From: Archaeoglobus sp. UBA234
GTDB lineage: Archaea; Halobacteriota; Archaeoglobi; Archaeoglobales; Archaeoglobaceae
Length of the DNA stretch: 64,000 bases
NCBI GenBank assembly: GCA_002494625.1
Contig: DACH01000005.1
Location: 349,280-413,279, forward strand
Direction: 5' to 3'
Of this stretch, positions 25,529-33,933 are shown piece by piece. Both the position numbers and the translations under genes were made by a program. Each line of letters begins with the position of its first letter. The first letter of the stretch is position 1. The notes below the pieces were generated by a model. The model searched no databases and was not told the origin of the DNA. It was given only the letters and a program-made list of their open reading frames with translations.

Positions 25529-27175
25529 ATGATGAAAGTTGCGATAATCGATGGTTATGTGGATGAACCCTCATGCCTTGGTGTCCCACCTTATATATCT
25601 CCCTATCCGAGGTATATCTACGGAATGCTAAAATTCGCTGGAATTAACCCCTTTTATGTGACCATAGATACTCTGAGACAGAATTACAGACTTAAGAAAT
25701 CTCTCTACGATTTTGATCTGCTCATTGTCATTGCCGGGATGGCTGTTCCTGGAAAATATCTCGGTGGTACGCCACTGGGATTAAAAGAACTCTTTGCTTT
25801 GTTTCCTGTAAACAGGGCTGAAAAAATTCTTGTCGGACCAATCGTTCTTGAATTAACTGAAAAAGAAACAAAAAAACTGGAAGATTATCTGGTATTGGAT
25901 TTTCCTTTTGAGGAGGAGCTTTTAGCCTATCTTCAGAGATATTCACATAGAGAAATGCCTGAGGGCAGGGGAAGAGATGTAATAAATAGATTTGCAGTTC
26001 TCGGAGCAGAGGTGATAAGACATCACCCTGATTTTCCGAACATCATCTGCGAGATAGAGACCTATAGAGGTTGCTACTGGAGACAATGCTCCTTCTGCAT
26101 AGAGCGGATACATGGCAACCCCTCAATGAGGAGTCCTGAAGGTGTTCTTGCAGAAATTGAGGCACTTTACAGAAATGGATGCAGGTTTTTCCGCCTTGGG
26201 AACCAGACTGACTTCTTCACCTATATGGGTGACTTCAGTAAAGAGCCTCCAGAACCAAACCCTGAGAAAATGAAGGAATTTCACAGAGAAATCTGGAGGA
26301 GGTGTCCGGGAATCAAGACACTGCACCTTGACAATGTAAATCCGAAAACAATTGCAGAGTATCCTGAGGAGAGCAAGGATATTATAAAAACTGTTGTGAT
26401 ATATCAGACACCTGGTAACATAGCTGCTATGGGTCTTGAAAGTGCAGATGAAAGAGTCATTGAGAAAAACAATCTCGCAGCCTCTCCTGAGGAAGTAATG
26501 GAGGCAGTGGAGATGATAAACAGGTATGGTAGATTCGCATCCTACAATGGTCTTCCTTATTTTCTCCCTGGTTTGAACTTCGTTGCCGGGTTGAAAGGGG
26601 AAAAAAGGGAAACTTATGAGCTGAATTATGAGTTTTTAGAAAGGATAGTTGAAGAAAATCTGTTATTGAGGCGGATAAACATAAGGCAGGTGAAGGTATT
26701 TAGAGCTACACCCATGGAAACTATAGGTGACAGACTTTTGAAAAAACATAGAAAATACTTCAGACTCTTCAAAGAAAAAGTAAGACGGAATATAGACAGG
26801 TTGATTCTCCAGAAAATGATACCTGTAGGAAGAAAAATGACGGAGTTGAGGTGTGAGCAGAAAGAGAACAATATAACCTTCGCAAGACAGATTGGCACAT
26901 ATCCACTTCTTGTGGGGGTAATTGGAACTCATGAAAGGAACAGCTTTATAGATGTGAGAATCACAGGATATGGGAGAAGAAGTATTACAGCTGTAAAGTA
27001 TCCCCTAAGTATAGAAAATCTGACAAAGGATGAGGCAAAAGCCATACCGGGATTCGGGAGACAGCTTGTTGAGAAGGCTGTACTGGAAAAGAATTTTGAG
27101 GCTGTTTTGAAAATGGCAGAGTCATCAAAAGAGCTTAGAAAGCTATTGAAGGTTTATTTTGACATTGATGTATGA
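25529..27175 (+). CDS. Radical SAM protein (COG1031-like) with C-terminal HhH
   Basis: 548 residues. The N-terminal ~150 residues resemble a B12-binding-type Rossmann module (VAIIDGYVDEP, PPYISPYPRYIYG). The radical SAM core starts at ETYRGCYWRQCSFCIERIHGNPSMRSPEGVLAEI; the cluster motif is Cys-x4-Cys-x2-Cys rather than the common Cys-x3-Cys-x2-Cys. MGLESADERVIEKNNL and FLPGLNFVAGLKGE follow. The C-terminus has an OB/TRAM-like stretch and LTKDEAKAIPGFGRQLVEKAVLEKNFE, a helix-hairpin-helix suggesting nucleic-acid contact. This resembles the uncharacterised archaeal COG1031 group; reaction unknown. TATA-like TTTATACT about 25 bp upstream of ATG 25529 suggests leaderless transcription. Confidence 0.85.
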   Translation: MMKVAIIDGYVDEPSCLGVPPYISPYPRYIYGMLKFAGINPFYVTIDTLRQNYRLKKSLYDFDLLIVIAGMAVPGKYLGGTPLGLKELFALFPVNRAEKILVGPIVLELTEKETKKLEDYLVLDFPFEEELLAYLQRYSHREMPEGRGRDVINRFAVLGAEVIRHHPDFPNIICEIETYRGCYWRQCSFCIERIHGNPSMRSPEGVLAEIEALYRNGCRFFRLGNQTDFFTYMGDFSKEPPEPNPEKMKEFHREIWRRCPGIKTLHLDNVNPKTIAEYPEESKDIIKTVVIYQTPGNIAAMGLESADERVIEKNNLAASPEEVMEAVEMINRYGRFASYNGLPYFLPGLNFVAGLKGEKRETYELNYEFLERIVEENLLLRRINIRQVKVFRATPMETIGDRLLKKHRKYFRLFKEKVRRNIDRLILQKMIPVGRKMTELRCEQKENNITFARQIGTYPLLVGVIGTHERNSFIDVRITGYGRRSITAVKYPLSIENLTKDEAKAIPGFGRQLVEKAVLEKNFEAVLKMAESSKELRKLLKVYFDIDV

Positions 27176-27244
27176 TTGGGGTTATTAGATTCATCTCAAA
27201 ATGAATCAGAGTCATGTAAAAAGTTGATGATTTTTATAGAAGAC

Positions 27245-27264
27245 CTCCAGTGGAAAGAAAGGGG
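27245..27264 (+). other. Origin recognition box (ORB)-like site
   Basis: CTCCAGTGGAAAGAAAGGGG matches the archaeal mini-ORB pattern (TCCAGTGGAAAC followed by a G-string) at all but the usual C after AAA. It lies in the 260-bp gap directly upstream of orc1/cdc6, where euryarchaeal origins commonly sit. Only one copy was found by eye in this gap, so it may be part of an origin or an autoregulatory Orc1 site. Confidence 0.6.
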
Positions 27265-27329
27265 CGTTATAATCGAAAACTACATCTATCCTGAGTTAGT
27301 TAAATTTTAGGAAATAGGCATTTAAAATA

Positions 27330-27350
27330 AAATTTCTTTAAAAGAAATTT
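27330..27350. repeat. AT-rich inverted repeat upstream of orc1/cdc6
   Basis: Two 10-nt arms, AAATTTCTTT and AAAGAAATTT, around one base form a near-perfect palindrome in an AT-rich stretch between the ORB-like site and the initiator gene. It could be a duplex-unwinding-region component, a transcription-factor site, or chance in AT-rich DNA. Confidence 0.55.
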
Positions 27351-27435
27351 ATCTCTCATAAATAAATTAATGGCTGAAATGGTAAAATTCTTAAAGGTTT
27401 GAATCGTAAAAAAGATGCTTTCTGTAGGTGATGTC

Positions 27436-28686
27436 ATGGATGAAACAAATATTTTTGAAAATATATTAAATTCAAAGAAGATATTTAGGAACAGGGATGT
27501 GCTCAGGCACTCCTACACTCCAGACTATCTTCCTCACAGGAAAAGCCAGATAGAAGCTCTGGCATCAATACTTGTTTCTGCGCTGAAAGGAGAAACCCCG
27601 TCTAATGTACTTATTTATGGCAAAACCGGAACCGGAAAAACTGCAACCGTAAGGTTTGTTGGAAAAGAACTTGAAAAATATAGCATCAGGAAAAATGCAA
27701 GGTGCTATATGCACTACCTTAATTGTGAGATTATTGACACTCAGTACAGGGTTCTTGCAACTCTTGCAAAAGTTCTTGGGAGAAATGTCCCGATGACTGG
27801 CTGGCCAACTGATCAGGTTTATGAAGAGGTAAGGATGGCAATTGATGAGAGAGAACAGACGATTATAATTGTTCTGGATGAGATAGACAAGCTCGTGAAG
27901 AAGGGAGACGATGTCCTCTACAGCCTTTCAAGGATAAACTCTGATCTTCAAAGGGCAAAGGTCAGTCTGATTGGTATAACAAATGATCTCAAGTTCAAAA
28001 ACTTCCTTGATCCTCGCGTTATAAGCTCTCTTAGTGAGGAGGAAATAATATTTCCACCTTATAATGCAGAGCAGCTTCAGGATATTCTTGCTCAGAGGGC
28101 TGAACTTGCCTTTTATGAGAATGTTCTTGATGACGAGGTCATTCCTTACTGTGCGGCTCTTGCAGCTCAGGAGCATGGGGACGCGAGAAAAGCCCTTGAT
28201 CTGCTGAGAGTTAGTGGTGAGATTGCCGAAAGGGATGGAGATGATACTGTAACGAGAGAACATGTGAGAAAGGCTGTGAAGAAAATTGAGTGTGACCATG
28301 TTGTCGAGGTTGTAAGAACTCTCCCGACCCAGAATAAAATTCTTCTTTATGGGATGATCCTTCTTTCATCAATTGGGAGAAAGAAATTCACAACAGGAGA
28401 GGTTTATACTGTTTATAAATCCCTTTGCAAGAGAATAGGGATTGATGTTCTGACTCAGAGGAGGATCAGTGATCTGATATCTGAGCTGGATATGCTTGGC
28501 ATATTGAATTCCATAGTTATATCCAAGGGAAGGTATGGTAGAACAAGAGAGATAAGACTCGATATACCTGTAGAGCCTGTTAAGGAAGCAATACTCGAAG
28601 ACTACAGGCTTCAACTGCTGTCAAAGTCTGAGAATATCATAAAAAGCACAACACTGGATCTCTTTGGAACGGGTAGTGTTTTCTGA
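27436..28686 (+). CDS. orc1: Orc1/Cdc6 replication initiator
   Basis: 416-residue archaeal initiator that binds ORB sites and loads MCM. AAA+ core: Walker A YGKTGTGKTATVRF, Walker B IIIVLDEIDKL, sensor-1 LIGITND, sensor-2 region HGDARKALDLLRVSGEIAERDG; the C-terminal winged helix starts near LPTQNKILLYGMILLSS and includes YKSLCKRIGIDVLTQRRISDLISELDMLGIL. N-terminal FENILNSKKIFRNRDVLRHSYTPDYLPHRKSQIE is typical. ATG 27436 is preferred: AGGTGAT lies five bases upstream; ATG 27415 would put that site inside the gene. An ORB-like site lies about 170 bp upstream. Confidence 0.96.
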   Translation: MDETNIFENILNSKKIFRNRDVLRHSYTPDYLPHRKSQIEALASILVSALKGETPSNVLIYGKTGTGKTATVRFVGKELEKYSIRKNARCYMHYLNCEIIDTQYRVLATLAKVLGRNVPMTGWPTDQVYEEVRMAIDEREQTIIIVLDEIDKLVKKGDDVLYSLSRINSDLQRAKVSLIGITNDLKFKNFLDPRVISSLSEEEIIFPPYNAEQLQDILAQRAELAFYENVLDDEVIPYCAALAAQEHGDARKALDLLRVSGEIAERDGDDTVTREHVRKAVKKIECDHVVEVVRTLPTQNKILLYGMILLSSIGRKKFTTGEVYTVYKSLCKRIGIDVLTQRRISDLISELDMLGILNSIVISKGRYGRTREIRLDIPVEPVKEAILEDYRLQLLSKSENIIKSTTLDLFGTGSVF

Positions 28687-28726
28687 ACAAATTTATTTTA
28701 AAATAAAAAATATATAAAAAATAAAA
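28687..28726. terminator. AT-only convergent terminator region
   Basis: The 40 bp between the converging orc1 and hsp20 genes consist almost wholly of A and T with runs on both strands (TTTATTTTAAAATAAAAAATATATAAAA region split here as two motifs). Oligo-T tracts are the archaeal intrinsic termination signal, so this probably ends both transcripts. Confidence 0.55.
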
Positions 28727-29266
28727 TTACTCAATATTTATTTTTCTTTTATCCTCCTTTCTTGGATGCTTCTTTTTCATCACAACCTCAAGAACACCGT
28801 TGTTATACCTCGCCTTTGCGGACTCTGGATCCACCTCAACAGGCAACTCAACTGTCTCGAAGTACTTTCTGTTCTCACCACTTGCCTTTATCTCCAGGCT
28901 TCTCTCAGTTGCATTCAGATCTATATCCTCCTTGTTTACACCTGGCATCTCTGCAATTACCTGAACCTCGTCATCGGTCTCCATCACATCGATCAGAGGT
29001 TTTCTCTCCTCAATTCCGGATTCACTTCTGATTGTCTCAAATTTGGTGCCAAACTCTTTTATCTCCGGTTTTCCATCAGGTCCGATTCTTATCGAAAATC
29101 CTCTGATGAAGGGTCGTGATTCGGGAGCGGCTCTGAATATCTCGTTGAAGTCTCTTGTGATTTTCCTGAATATCTCATCGAATTCTTCACTGAAGGGAAA
29201 GTTCAGCATGTCGAACATCTCATCAAATATATCATCCCAGTCTCTTCTTCTCCTTCTCCAGGGCAT
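28727..29266 (-). CDS. hsp20: Small heat-shock protein Hsp20
   Basis: 179-residue alpha-crystallin-type chaperone that keeps unfolding proteins soluble. Basic N-terminus MPWRRRRRDWDDIFDEMFDML, then the alpha-crystallin domain from about residue 85 with DDEVQVIAEMPGVNKEDIDLNATERSLEIKAS and the closing YNNGVLEVVMKKK; a lysine-rich tail KKHPRKEDKRKINIE ends with an IxI-like Ile-Asn-Ile that docks neighbouring subunits. GGAGGTGG lies upstream of ATG 29266. Last gene of the HSR1-Cdc48-Hsp20 operon, the same order as AF1298-AF1297-AF1296 in A. fulgidus, so heat induction by HSR1 release is expected. Confidence 0.95.
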   Translation of the reverse strand: MPWRRRRRDWDDIFDEMFDMLNFPFSEEFDEIFRKITRDFNEIFRAAPESRPFIRGFSIRIGPDGKPEIKEFGTKFETIRSESGIEERKPLIDVMETDDEVQVIAEMPGVNKEDIDLNATERSLEIKASGENRKYFETVELPVEVDPESAKARYNNGVLEVVMKKKHPRKEDKRKINIE

Positions 29267-29297
29267 TTTTCACCACCTCCTAAATTAAATAAATTAA

Positions 29298-31493
29298 TTA
29301 AGCATACATTTTATGGAAATCTTCAACTATCTTTTTGTATCTCTCCAGATCCTCTTTTGTAAGGCTTGGCTTCACTTTTTCCATAGCTCTCTCAAAGTGC
29401 TCATTTGTAATTTTTATCTTTGAAGCAATCTCTTTAGCTTCCTCTTTGGTCAGTCCACCTTTCAGCTTGTCCCTGATTGCTAGCATTCCAGCCTCTCTAC
29501 AGAGAGCCTCGATATCAGCACCACTGTATCCTTCTGCCTTCTTTGCAAGCTCCTCAATACTGACATCTTCGGCAAGAGGCATTCCCTTGGTATGTATTCT
29601 GAATATCTCCTTTCTTGATTCCTCGTCTGGAGCCGGAATCAGTATGTGTCTCTCTATTCTTCCAGGCCTCAAAAGTGCTGGATCAACTATGTCAGGGCGG
29701 TTTGTTGCAGCTATTACCACCACATCTTTAAGTTCTTCCATTCCATCAAGTTCTGTTAAAAGCTGACTTACAACTCTTTCTGTTACATGTGAGTCACCGA
29801 TTCCCCCTCTTCTCGGAGCAAGGCTGTCTATTTCGTCGAAGAACAGTACTGCAGGGGCAACCTGTCTGGCTTTTCTGAACATCTCCCTGACATGTTTCTC
29901 ACTCTCTCCAACCCACTTGCTGAGCAACTCCGGACCCTTAACGCTTATGAAGTTTGCATTGCTCTCATTCGCAACGGCTTTTGCAAGCAGTGTTTTACCT
30001 GTTCCAGGAGGACCATAGAGTAAGATCCCTTTCGGTGGTTTTATGTTCACTGATTTGAAAACTTCAGGGTATTTGAGGGGCCATTCAACAGCCTCTTTCA
30101 GTTCCTGTTTTGCATCTTCAAGCCCACCAATATCGTCCCATCTGATATTCGGCACTTCAACGAGAACTTCTCTCATAGCAGAAGGCTCGATATTCTTTAG
30201 AGCTTCAAGGAAATCCTCTCTTGTGACCTTTATCGACTCCAGAACTTCTTCGGGGATCTTTTCAACTTCAATGTCTATCTCCCCTGTTTCGAGCATCTTT
30301 CTGATTGCATGCATTGCAGCTTCTTTTGCGAGAGCCTCGAGGTCAGCTCCAACGAAACCCACAGTCAGCTCTGCAAGCTCTTCAAGGTTTACATCTTCAC
30401 CAAGAGGCATACTTCTTGTGTGAATCTGCAGAATCTCGTATCTACCCTCTCTGTCAGGTACACCAATCTCAATTTCTCTGTCAAATCTACCAGGTCTTCT
30501 TAAAGCAGGGTCAATTGCATCAGGCCTGTTTGTTGCGGCAATAACTATTACTTCTCCTCTTGATTCAAGACCATCCATCAAAGCAAGGAGCTGAGCTACA
30601 ACTCTTCTCTCAACCTCTCCTGTAACTTCCTCTCTTTTGGGGGCAATTGAATCAATCTCATCAATAAAGACTATTGCAGGTGTGTTCTCCTTAGCCTCCT
30701 CGAAAATCTCTCTCAACCTCTGTTCTGATTCGCCATAGTACTTACTCATTATTTCAGGACCGCTGAGAGTTATGAAATGTGCATCAACCTCATTTGCGAC
30801 AGCTTTGGCTATTAGCGTTTTACCTGTTCCAGGAGGACCGTAGAGCAGAACACCCTTTGGAGGATCTATTCCTACTTGCTGGAATAGTTCTGGGTGTTTA
30901 AGGGGAAGTTCAATCATCTCTCTGACAAGCCTCAACTCTCTTTTAAGACCACCTATGTCTTCGTAGGTGACATTTGGCACTGCTCTTTTTACTTCTTCAG
31001 CTGGTTTGTCTTTCAGATCTACCTGAGTCTGCCTTGATACTATAACAACTCCTGCTGGCTTTGTTGATGTTACGACAAAGGTGAGCGTGTGCCCAAAAAT
31101 CTCGACTCTTATTTTCTGTCCTTTTTTAACGGGTCTCCCTTCAAGAACTCTGAGGAGATATGTCTCTCCACCCATTAGTCTAACTGGCTCTGTGGGTGCG
31201 AGTGTTATTTTCTCCGCTGGCTTTGTAGAGACCTTCTTTATCCTCACTCTGTCATCTATTCCCACTCCAGCATTGTTTCTTATACTTCCATCTATTCTTA
31301 TAATCTCCTTTCCTCTATCTTCAGGATAACCAGGCCATACTATTGCCGGTACAGACTCCTTTCCTATGATCTCTATAACATCACCACTCTGTATTCCGAG
31401 TTTTTCCATAACTGCAGGGTCAAGTCTTGCTATTCCCCTGCCAACATCCCGATAGTAAGCCTCACCAACTTTCAGCATTATCTCATCAGGCAT
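29298..31493 (-). CDS. cdc48: CDC48/VAT AAA+ unfoldase
   Basis: 731-residue double-AAA+ ATPase that unfolds substrates for the proteasome. N-domain (about 1-180) with LKVGEAYYRDVGRGIARLDPAVMEKLG; D1 Walker A GPPGTGKTLIAKAVANE, Walker B AIVFIDEIDSIAPKRE; D2 Walker A GPPGTGKTLLAKAVANE, Walker B AVLFFDEIDSLAPRRG; second region of homology NRPDAIDPALRRPGRFDREI and NRPDIVDPALLRPGRIERHI. ATG 31493 is decided by a perfect AAAGGAGGT seven bases upstream; the GTG at 31502 lies at that site. C-terminal EDFHKMYA lacks the HbYX tail (it ends Met-Tyr-Ala). Middle gene of the heat-shock operon. Confidence 0.96.
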   Translation of the reverse strand: MPDEIMLKVGEAYYRDVGRGIARLDPAVMEKLGIQSGDVIEIIGKESVPAIVWPGYPEDRGKEIIRIDGSIRNNAGVGIDDRVRIKKVSTKPAEKITLAPTEPVRLMGGETYLLRVLEGRPVKKGQKIRVEIFGHTLTFVVTSTKPAGVVIVSRQTQVDLKDKPAEEVKRAVPNVTYEDIGGLKRELRLVREMIELPLKHPELFQQVGIDPPKGVLLYGPPGTGKTLIAKAVANEVDAHFITLSGPEIMSKYYGESEQRLREIFEEAKENTPAIVFIDEIDSIAPKREEVTGEVERRVVAQLLALMDGLESRGEVIVIAATNRPDAIDPALRRPGRFDREIEIGVPDREGRYEILQIHTRSMPLGEDVNLEELAELTVGFVGADLEALAKEAAMHAIRKMLETGEIDIEVEKIPEEVLESIKVTREDFLEALKNIEPSAMREVLVEVPNIRWDDIGGLEDAKQELKEAVEWPLKYPEVFKSVNIKPPKGILLYGPPGTGKTLLAKAVANESNANFISVKGPELLSKWVGESEKHVREMFRKARQVAPAVLFFDEIDSLAPRRGGIGDSHVTERVVSQLLTELDGMEELKDVVVIAATNRPDIVDPALLRPGRIERHILIPAPDEESRKEIFRIHTKGMPLAEDVSIEELAKKAEGYSGADIEALCREAGMLAIRDKLKGGLTKEEAKEIASKIKITNEHFERAMEKVKPSLTKEDLERYKKIVEDFHKMYA

Positions 31494-31517
31494 TATTATC
31501 ACCTCCTTTAAATAAAT

Positions 31518-32201
31518 TTAACATTTTATTTTAAGTTCGTATCCTCTTTTTTCCTTTTTCTCCTCAACAACACCCTTTGCCTTCAGCTTCTCAATAGCTT
31601 TCTCAATTTCAGCATAGGGTATTCCGAACTCCTCGGATATCTCTGAAACCTTCTTTGCACCTTTTGAAAGACCGAGGAGAACGATTTTCTCATAGTCATC
31701 TTCAACACATCTTTCGATTTCATCTAGGAACCTCTCAAATATCTCACTGGCTCTGGATGAAAGGTAACTCTGAATGAGAGAGAATTTGTTCTGAATCTCC
31801 TCGAGATTTTTCAGACTTCTGTAGATCTCATTAAGGGTGGTTTTCATGATACTGGAAGACATCTGGTTTATCTCTCGGTAGAGATTGAAAGCTTCTCTGA
31901 ACACTCTGTCAAAGTCTTCAGAGCTTTTTCTCACGAGATTTGTCTGGAAGAGGTGGGGGGTTATTGAAATCTCGAGTCTCATGCTCTCATTTATGTAGTA
32001 GTATCTTCTTCTACCATCCTCAAAGCTCTTCACAAGCCCTGCATTTTCGAGCTTCTCAAGATGCTCAATTACAGCTTTGGGAGCCATTTTCAGTGCGTAA
32101 GAAATCTCACTGACATAGCAAGGCTTCTTTGAAAGTAGAGAGAGTATTCTTCTCCTGTTATCATTTCCCAGAGCTTCCAGTATCATATCTACGGGATTCA
32201 A
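31518..32201 (-). CDS. HSR1-type heat-shock transcription repressor
   Basis: About 227 residues with an N-terminal ArsR-like winged helix (DNRRRILSLLSKKPCYVSEISYALKMAPKAVIEHLEKLENAGLVKSFEDGRRRYYY), a helical middle, and a second HTH-like C-terminal segment (LGLSKGAKKVSEISEEFGIPYAEIEKAIEKLKAKGVVEE). Gene order with cdc48 and hsp20 and the operator upstream identify it as the orthologue of A. fulgidus HSR1 (AF1298), which represses its own operon and lets go on heat shock. Start is uncertain: TTG 32201 has AAGGTGAT at good spacing, GTG 32210 overlaps that site, and ATG 32186 is a shorter option. Confidence 0.9.
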   Translation of the reverse strand: MNPVDMILEALGNDNRRRILSLLSKKPCYVSEISYALKMAPKAVIEHLEKLENAGLVKSFEDGRRRYYYINESMRLEISITPHLFQTNLVRKSSEDFDRVFREAFNLYREINQMSSSIMKTTLNEIYRSLKNLEEIQNKFSLIQSYLSSRASEIFERFLDEIERCVEDDYEKIVLLGLSKGAKKVSEISEEFGIPYAEIEKAIEKLKAKGVVEEKKEKRGYELKIKC

Positions 32202-32228
32202 GTAAATCACCTTGGTAACTTTTTATTA

Positions 32229-32243
32229 CTAACCTTAGGTTAG
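32229..32243. promoter_or_regulatory. HSR1 operator CTAAC-N5-GTTAG
   Basis: CTAAC-CTTAG-GTTAG is exactly the palindrome reported for HSR1 in A. fulgidus. On the minus strand a TATA-like AAATATTT lies at about 32250-32258, so the palindrome sits over the expected transcription start, consistent with repression of the hsr1-cdc48-hsp20 operon. Confidence 0.9.
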
Positions 32244-32269
32244 GTTGTTTAAATATTTAAACTTTTCGG

Positions 32270-32578
32270 TCAATATGCCAGTATATATTTTATGAAGAAC
32301 AGCACGGTTACCCCGGAAGCAATTGTTAGAAACATTCTTTTAGTTCTATAAGCTACCAGAACGGCTATAATCCCTGCTACTATCTTTTCGGGAGCAATTG
32401 CTCCTGTTTCAATAACCACATCAGGTATGGCAAGGCTTGAAAATATGGCTACGGGAATGAATTTTAGAAAACCATATCTTTCGACATCTATTCCTGTGAA
32501 AAAAGGTAGGATTCTGGGTATATATGTAACTATGGCCATTCCAGCTATTATCAATACCAGTTCCTGTTGAGAATACAT
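32270..32578 (-). CDS. azlD: AzlD-family branched-chain amino acid export subunit
   Basis: 102 residues with about four membrane helices: LVLIIAGMAIVTYIPRILPFF, FLKFIPVAIFSSLAIPDVVI, KIVAGIIAVLVAYRT and FLTIASGVTVLFFIKYIL. The TYIPRILPF motif is the AzlD signature. AzlD pairs with AzlC as a small exporter of branched-chain amino acids or analogues. It begins two bases after the azlC stop, and ends close to the heat-shock operator. Confidence 0.9.
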   Translation of the reverse strand: MYSQQELVLIIAGMAIVTYIPRILPFFTGIDVERYGFLKFIPVAIFSSLAIPDVVIETGAIAPEKIVAGIIAVLVAYRTKRMFLTIASGVTVLFFIKYILAY

Positions 32579-32580
32579 CT

Positions 32581-33294
32581 TTAACTCCTCTTTACGGTTT
32601 TTTCAAGTCTGACTCCAAAGAAGCATGCGACAAGAGTTGCGACGAATATGTTCCACCCGATGGAATAGTTTAAGACCAGAATGGAAATTACTGCAGCTAC
32701 ACATGCGACAGCCAGATCTAACTTCCTTTCGATGCTTATGGTGAGTAGATAAAGAAAAAGTGCGGTGAGAGTAAATGGGAGAACTTCAACAAGCTGTTCG
32801 GGCATAATCTGGCCGATAAAGTAGCCTACTATCGTTCCGGAAACCCAGGAGAGATATGATGCCGTATTCAGGGTGAGCTGGTATATGAAGGGATTTTTTA
32901 TTTTGTTTCTCCTAAATCCACCCGTTGAGATTGCAAAGGTTTCATCTGTTATACCAAAGGCGATTAATAGCTTTTTTAAAGCATTGCTGTCTTTGTGGTA
33001 GGTGTTGAGATAACTTCCCATAAGAATATGTCTTAGATTAATCAGAAAGGTCGTAAAAACAATAAAAGCAGCAGAACTTGAAACGATCATCATCTGAAGA
33101 GCAGCAAACTGGCTTGCTCCAGCAAATACAAAAGCAGACATCATGATAGAGTTCTCTCCGATGTAGTTAGCTGCAAGAACTCCAAAAGCGATAGATACTG
33201 GCAGGTATCCCAGCACAATAGGTATAGAATGCTGAAGTCCGAGTTTAAATTCTGAAGTTCCTGTCTCTGAAGTTCCGGGCATAACTGAAATCAT
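32581..33294 (-). CDS. azlC: AzlC-family branched-chain amino acid exporter
   Basis: 237-residue membrane protein with six to eight helices. IPIVLGYLPVSIAFGVLAANYI, SAFVFAGASQFAALQMM and FLINLRHILMGSYL are diagnostic of AzlC (PF03591). The N-terminus SETGTSE is encoded by a short direct repeat and is unusually polar. Two starts are possible (33294, 33282). The promoter region is shared with the divergent tRNA-Ser gene, where CTTTTAAAAT near 33341-33350 could act as a TATA box for either direction. Confidence 0.9.
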   Translation of the reverse strand: MISVMPGTSETGTSEFKLGLQHSIPIVLGYLPVSIAFGVLAANYIGENSIMMSAFVFAGASQFAALQMMIVSSSAAFIVFTTFLINLRHILMGSYLNTYHKDSNALKKLLIAFGITDETFAISTGGFRRNKIKNPFIYQLTLNTASYLSWVSGTIVGYFIGQIMPEQLVEVLPFTLTALFLYLLTISIERKLDLAVACVAAVISILVLNYSIGWNIFVATLVACFFGVRLEKTVKRS

Positions 33295-33375
33295 CCAGTT
33301 TCTGGTAAATGAATTTGTCGAAAAACAAATCCAAACATAAAACTTTTAAAATCTTGCAGTGATTAGGTAAATTGA

Positions 33376-33469
33376 GCCGGGGTTGCCGAGTGGTAAGGCG
33401 ATGGTCTGCTAACTCAGGGCGGAGAACCATTGGGCTCTGCCCGCGTGGGTTCGAATCCCACCCCCGGCG
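33376..33469 (+). tRNA. tRNA-Ser(GCT) with a 13-nt intron
   Basis: Acceptor stem GCCGGGG/CCCCGGC with discriminator G; D arm GCC...GGC; anticodon GCT at 33408-33410; T arm GTGGG-TTCGAAT-CCCAC; long variable arm GGGC-TCT-GCCC as expected for a class II serine tRNA. The anticodon stem ATGGT pairs with ACCAT only if 13 nt (33412-33424) are removed after A37. CTGC (33406-33409) pairs with GCGG (33419-33422), leaving 3-nt bulges TAA and AGA on opposite strands: a proper bulge-helix-bulge cut after the second base of each bulge, at the canonical 37/38 site. Mature length 81 nt. Confidence 0.93.
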
Positions 33470-33554
33470 TGTTTAAAATCAGATTTTATTCTCAGAACAG
33501 GTAGAGGAGGGAGTAACCGGTTATACTGGATACTGCAGTAGGTCTAGTATCCTT

Positions 33555-33923
33555 TCATCTTTCATCATCGAGATACTTTATGTCTATGTACTTTTTAACC
33601 GTCTCAACAAGCTGGCTCTTTCTGAAGGGTTTTAACAGCAGATCAAGAACCCCAGCTTCGAGCATCTCATCTCCTTTGTGTTTCTCGTAGGCAGTTATTC
33701 CGATAATCTTCGCACCGGGATCAAACTTCAGTATTTCTCTTGTGGCTTTATCCCCGCTTAAGTCTGGCATTATGATGTCCATCAAAACCAAATCCGGTTT
33801 GAGAAGTTTGTACATTATGACAGCTTCTCTTCCACTATAAGCCTTTATTACCTGAAATTCGGATAGCATAAGGCTTAAAACCTCTACAATAGATTCATCA
33901 TCGTCTACAATCATTATTTTCAT
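33555..33923 (-). CDS. Single-domain CheY-like response regulator
   Basis: 122-residue receiver domain with no output domain. Acidic pair DDDES after MKIMIVD, phospho-acceptor Asp in PDLVLMDIIMPD, conserved Thr in IIGITAYE and Lys in LLLKPFRKSQL are all present, so it should be phosphorylatable. ATG 33923 has GAGGTG six bases upstream; an in-frame ATG at 33944 would overlap the upstream sensor gene. It follows the large sensor directly, yet that sensor lacks a recognisable kinase domain, so its phosphate donor may be encoded elsewhere. Confidence 0.93.
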   Translation of the reverse strand: MKIMIVDDDESIVEVLSLMLSEFQVIKAYSGREAVIMYKLLKPDLVLMDIIMPDLSGDKATREILKFDPGAKIIGITAYEKHKGDEMLEAGVLDLLLKPFRKSQLVETVKKYIDIKYLDDER

Positions 33924-33933
33924 CCATAACACC

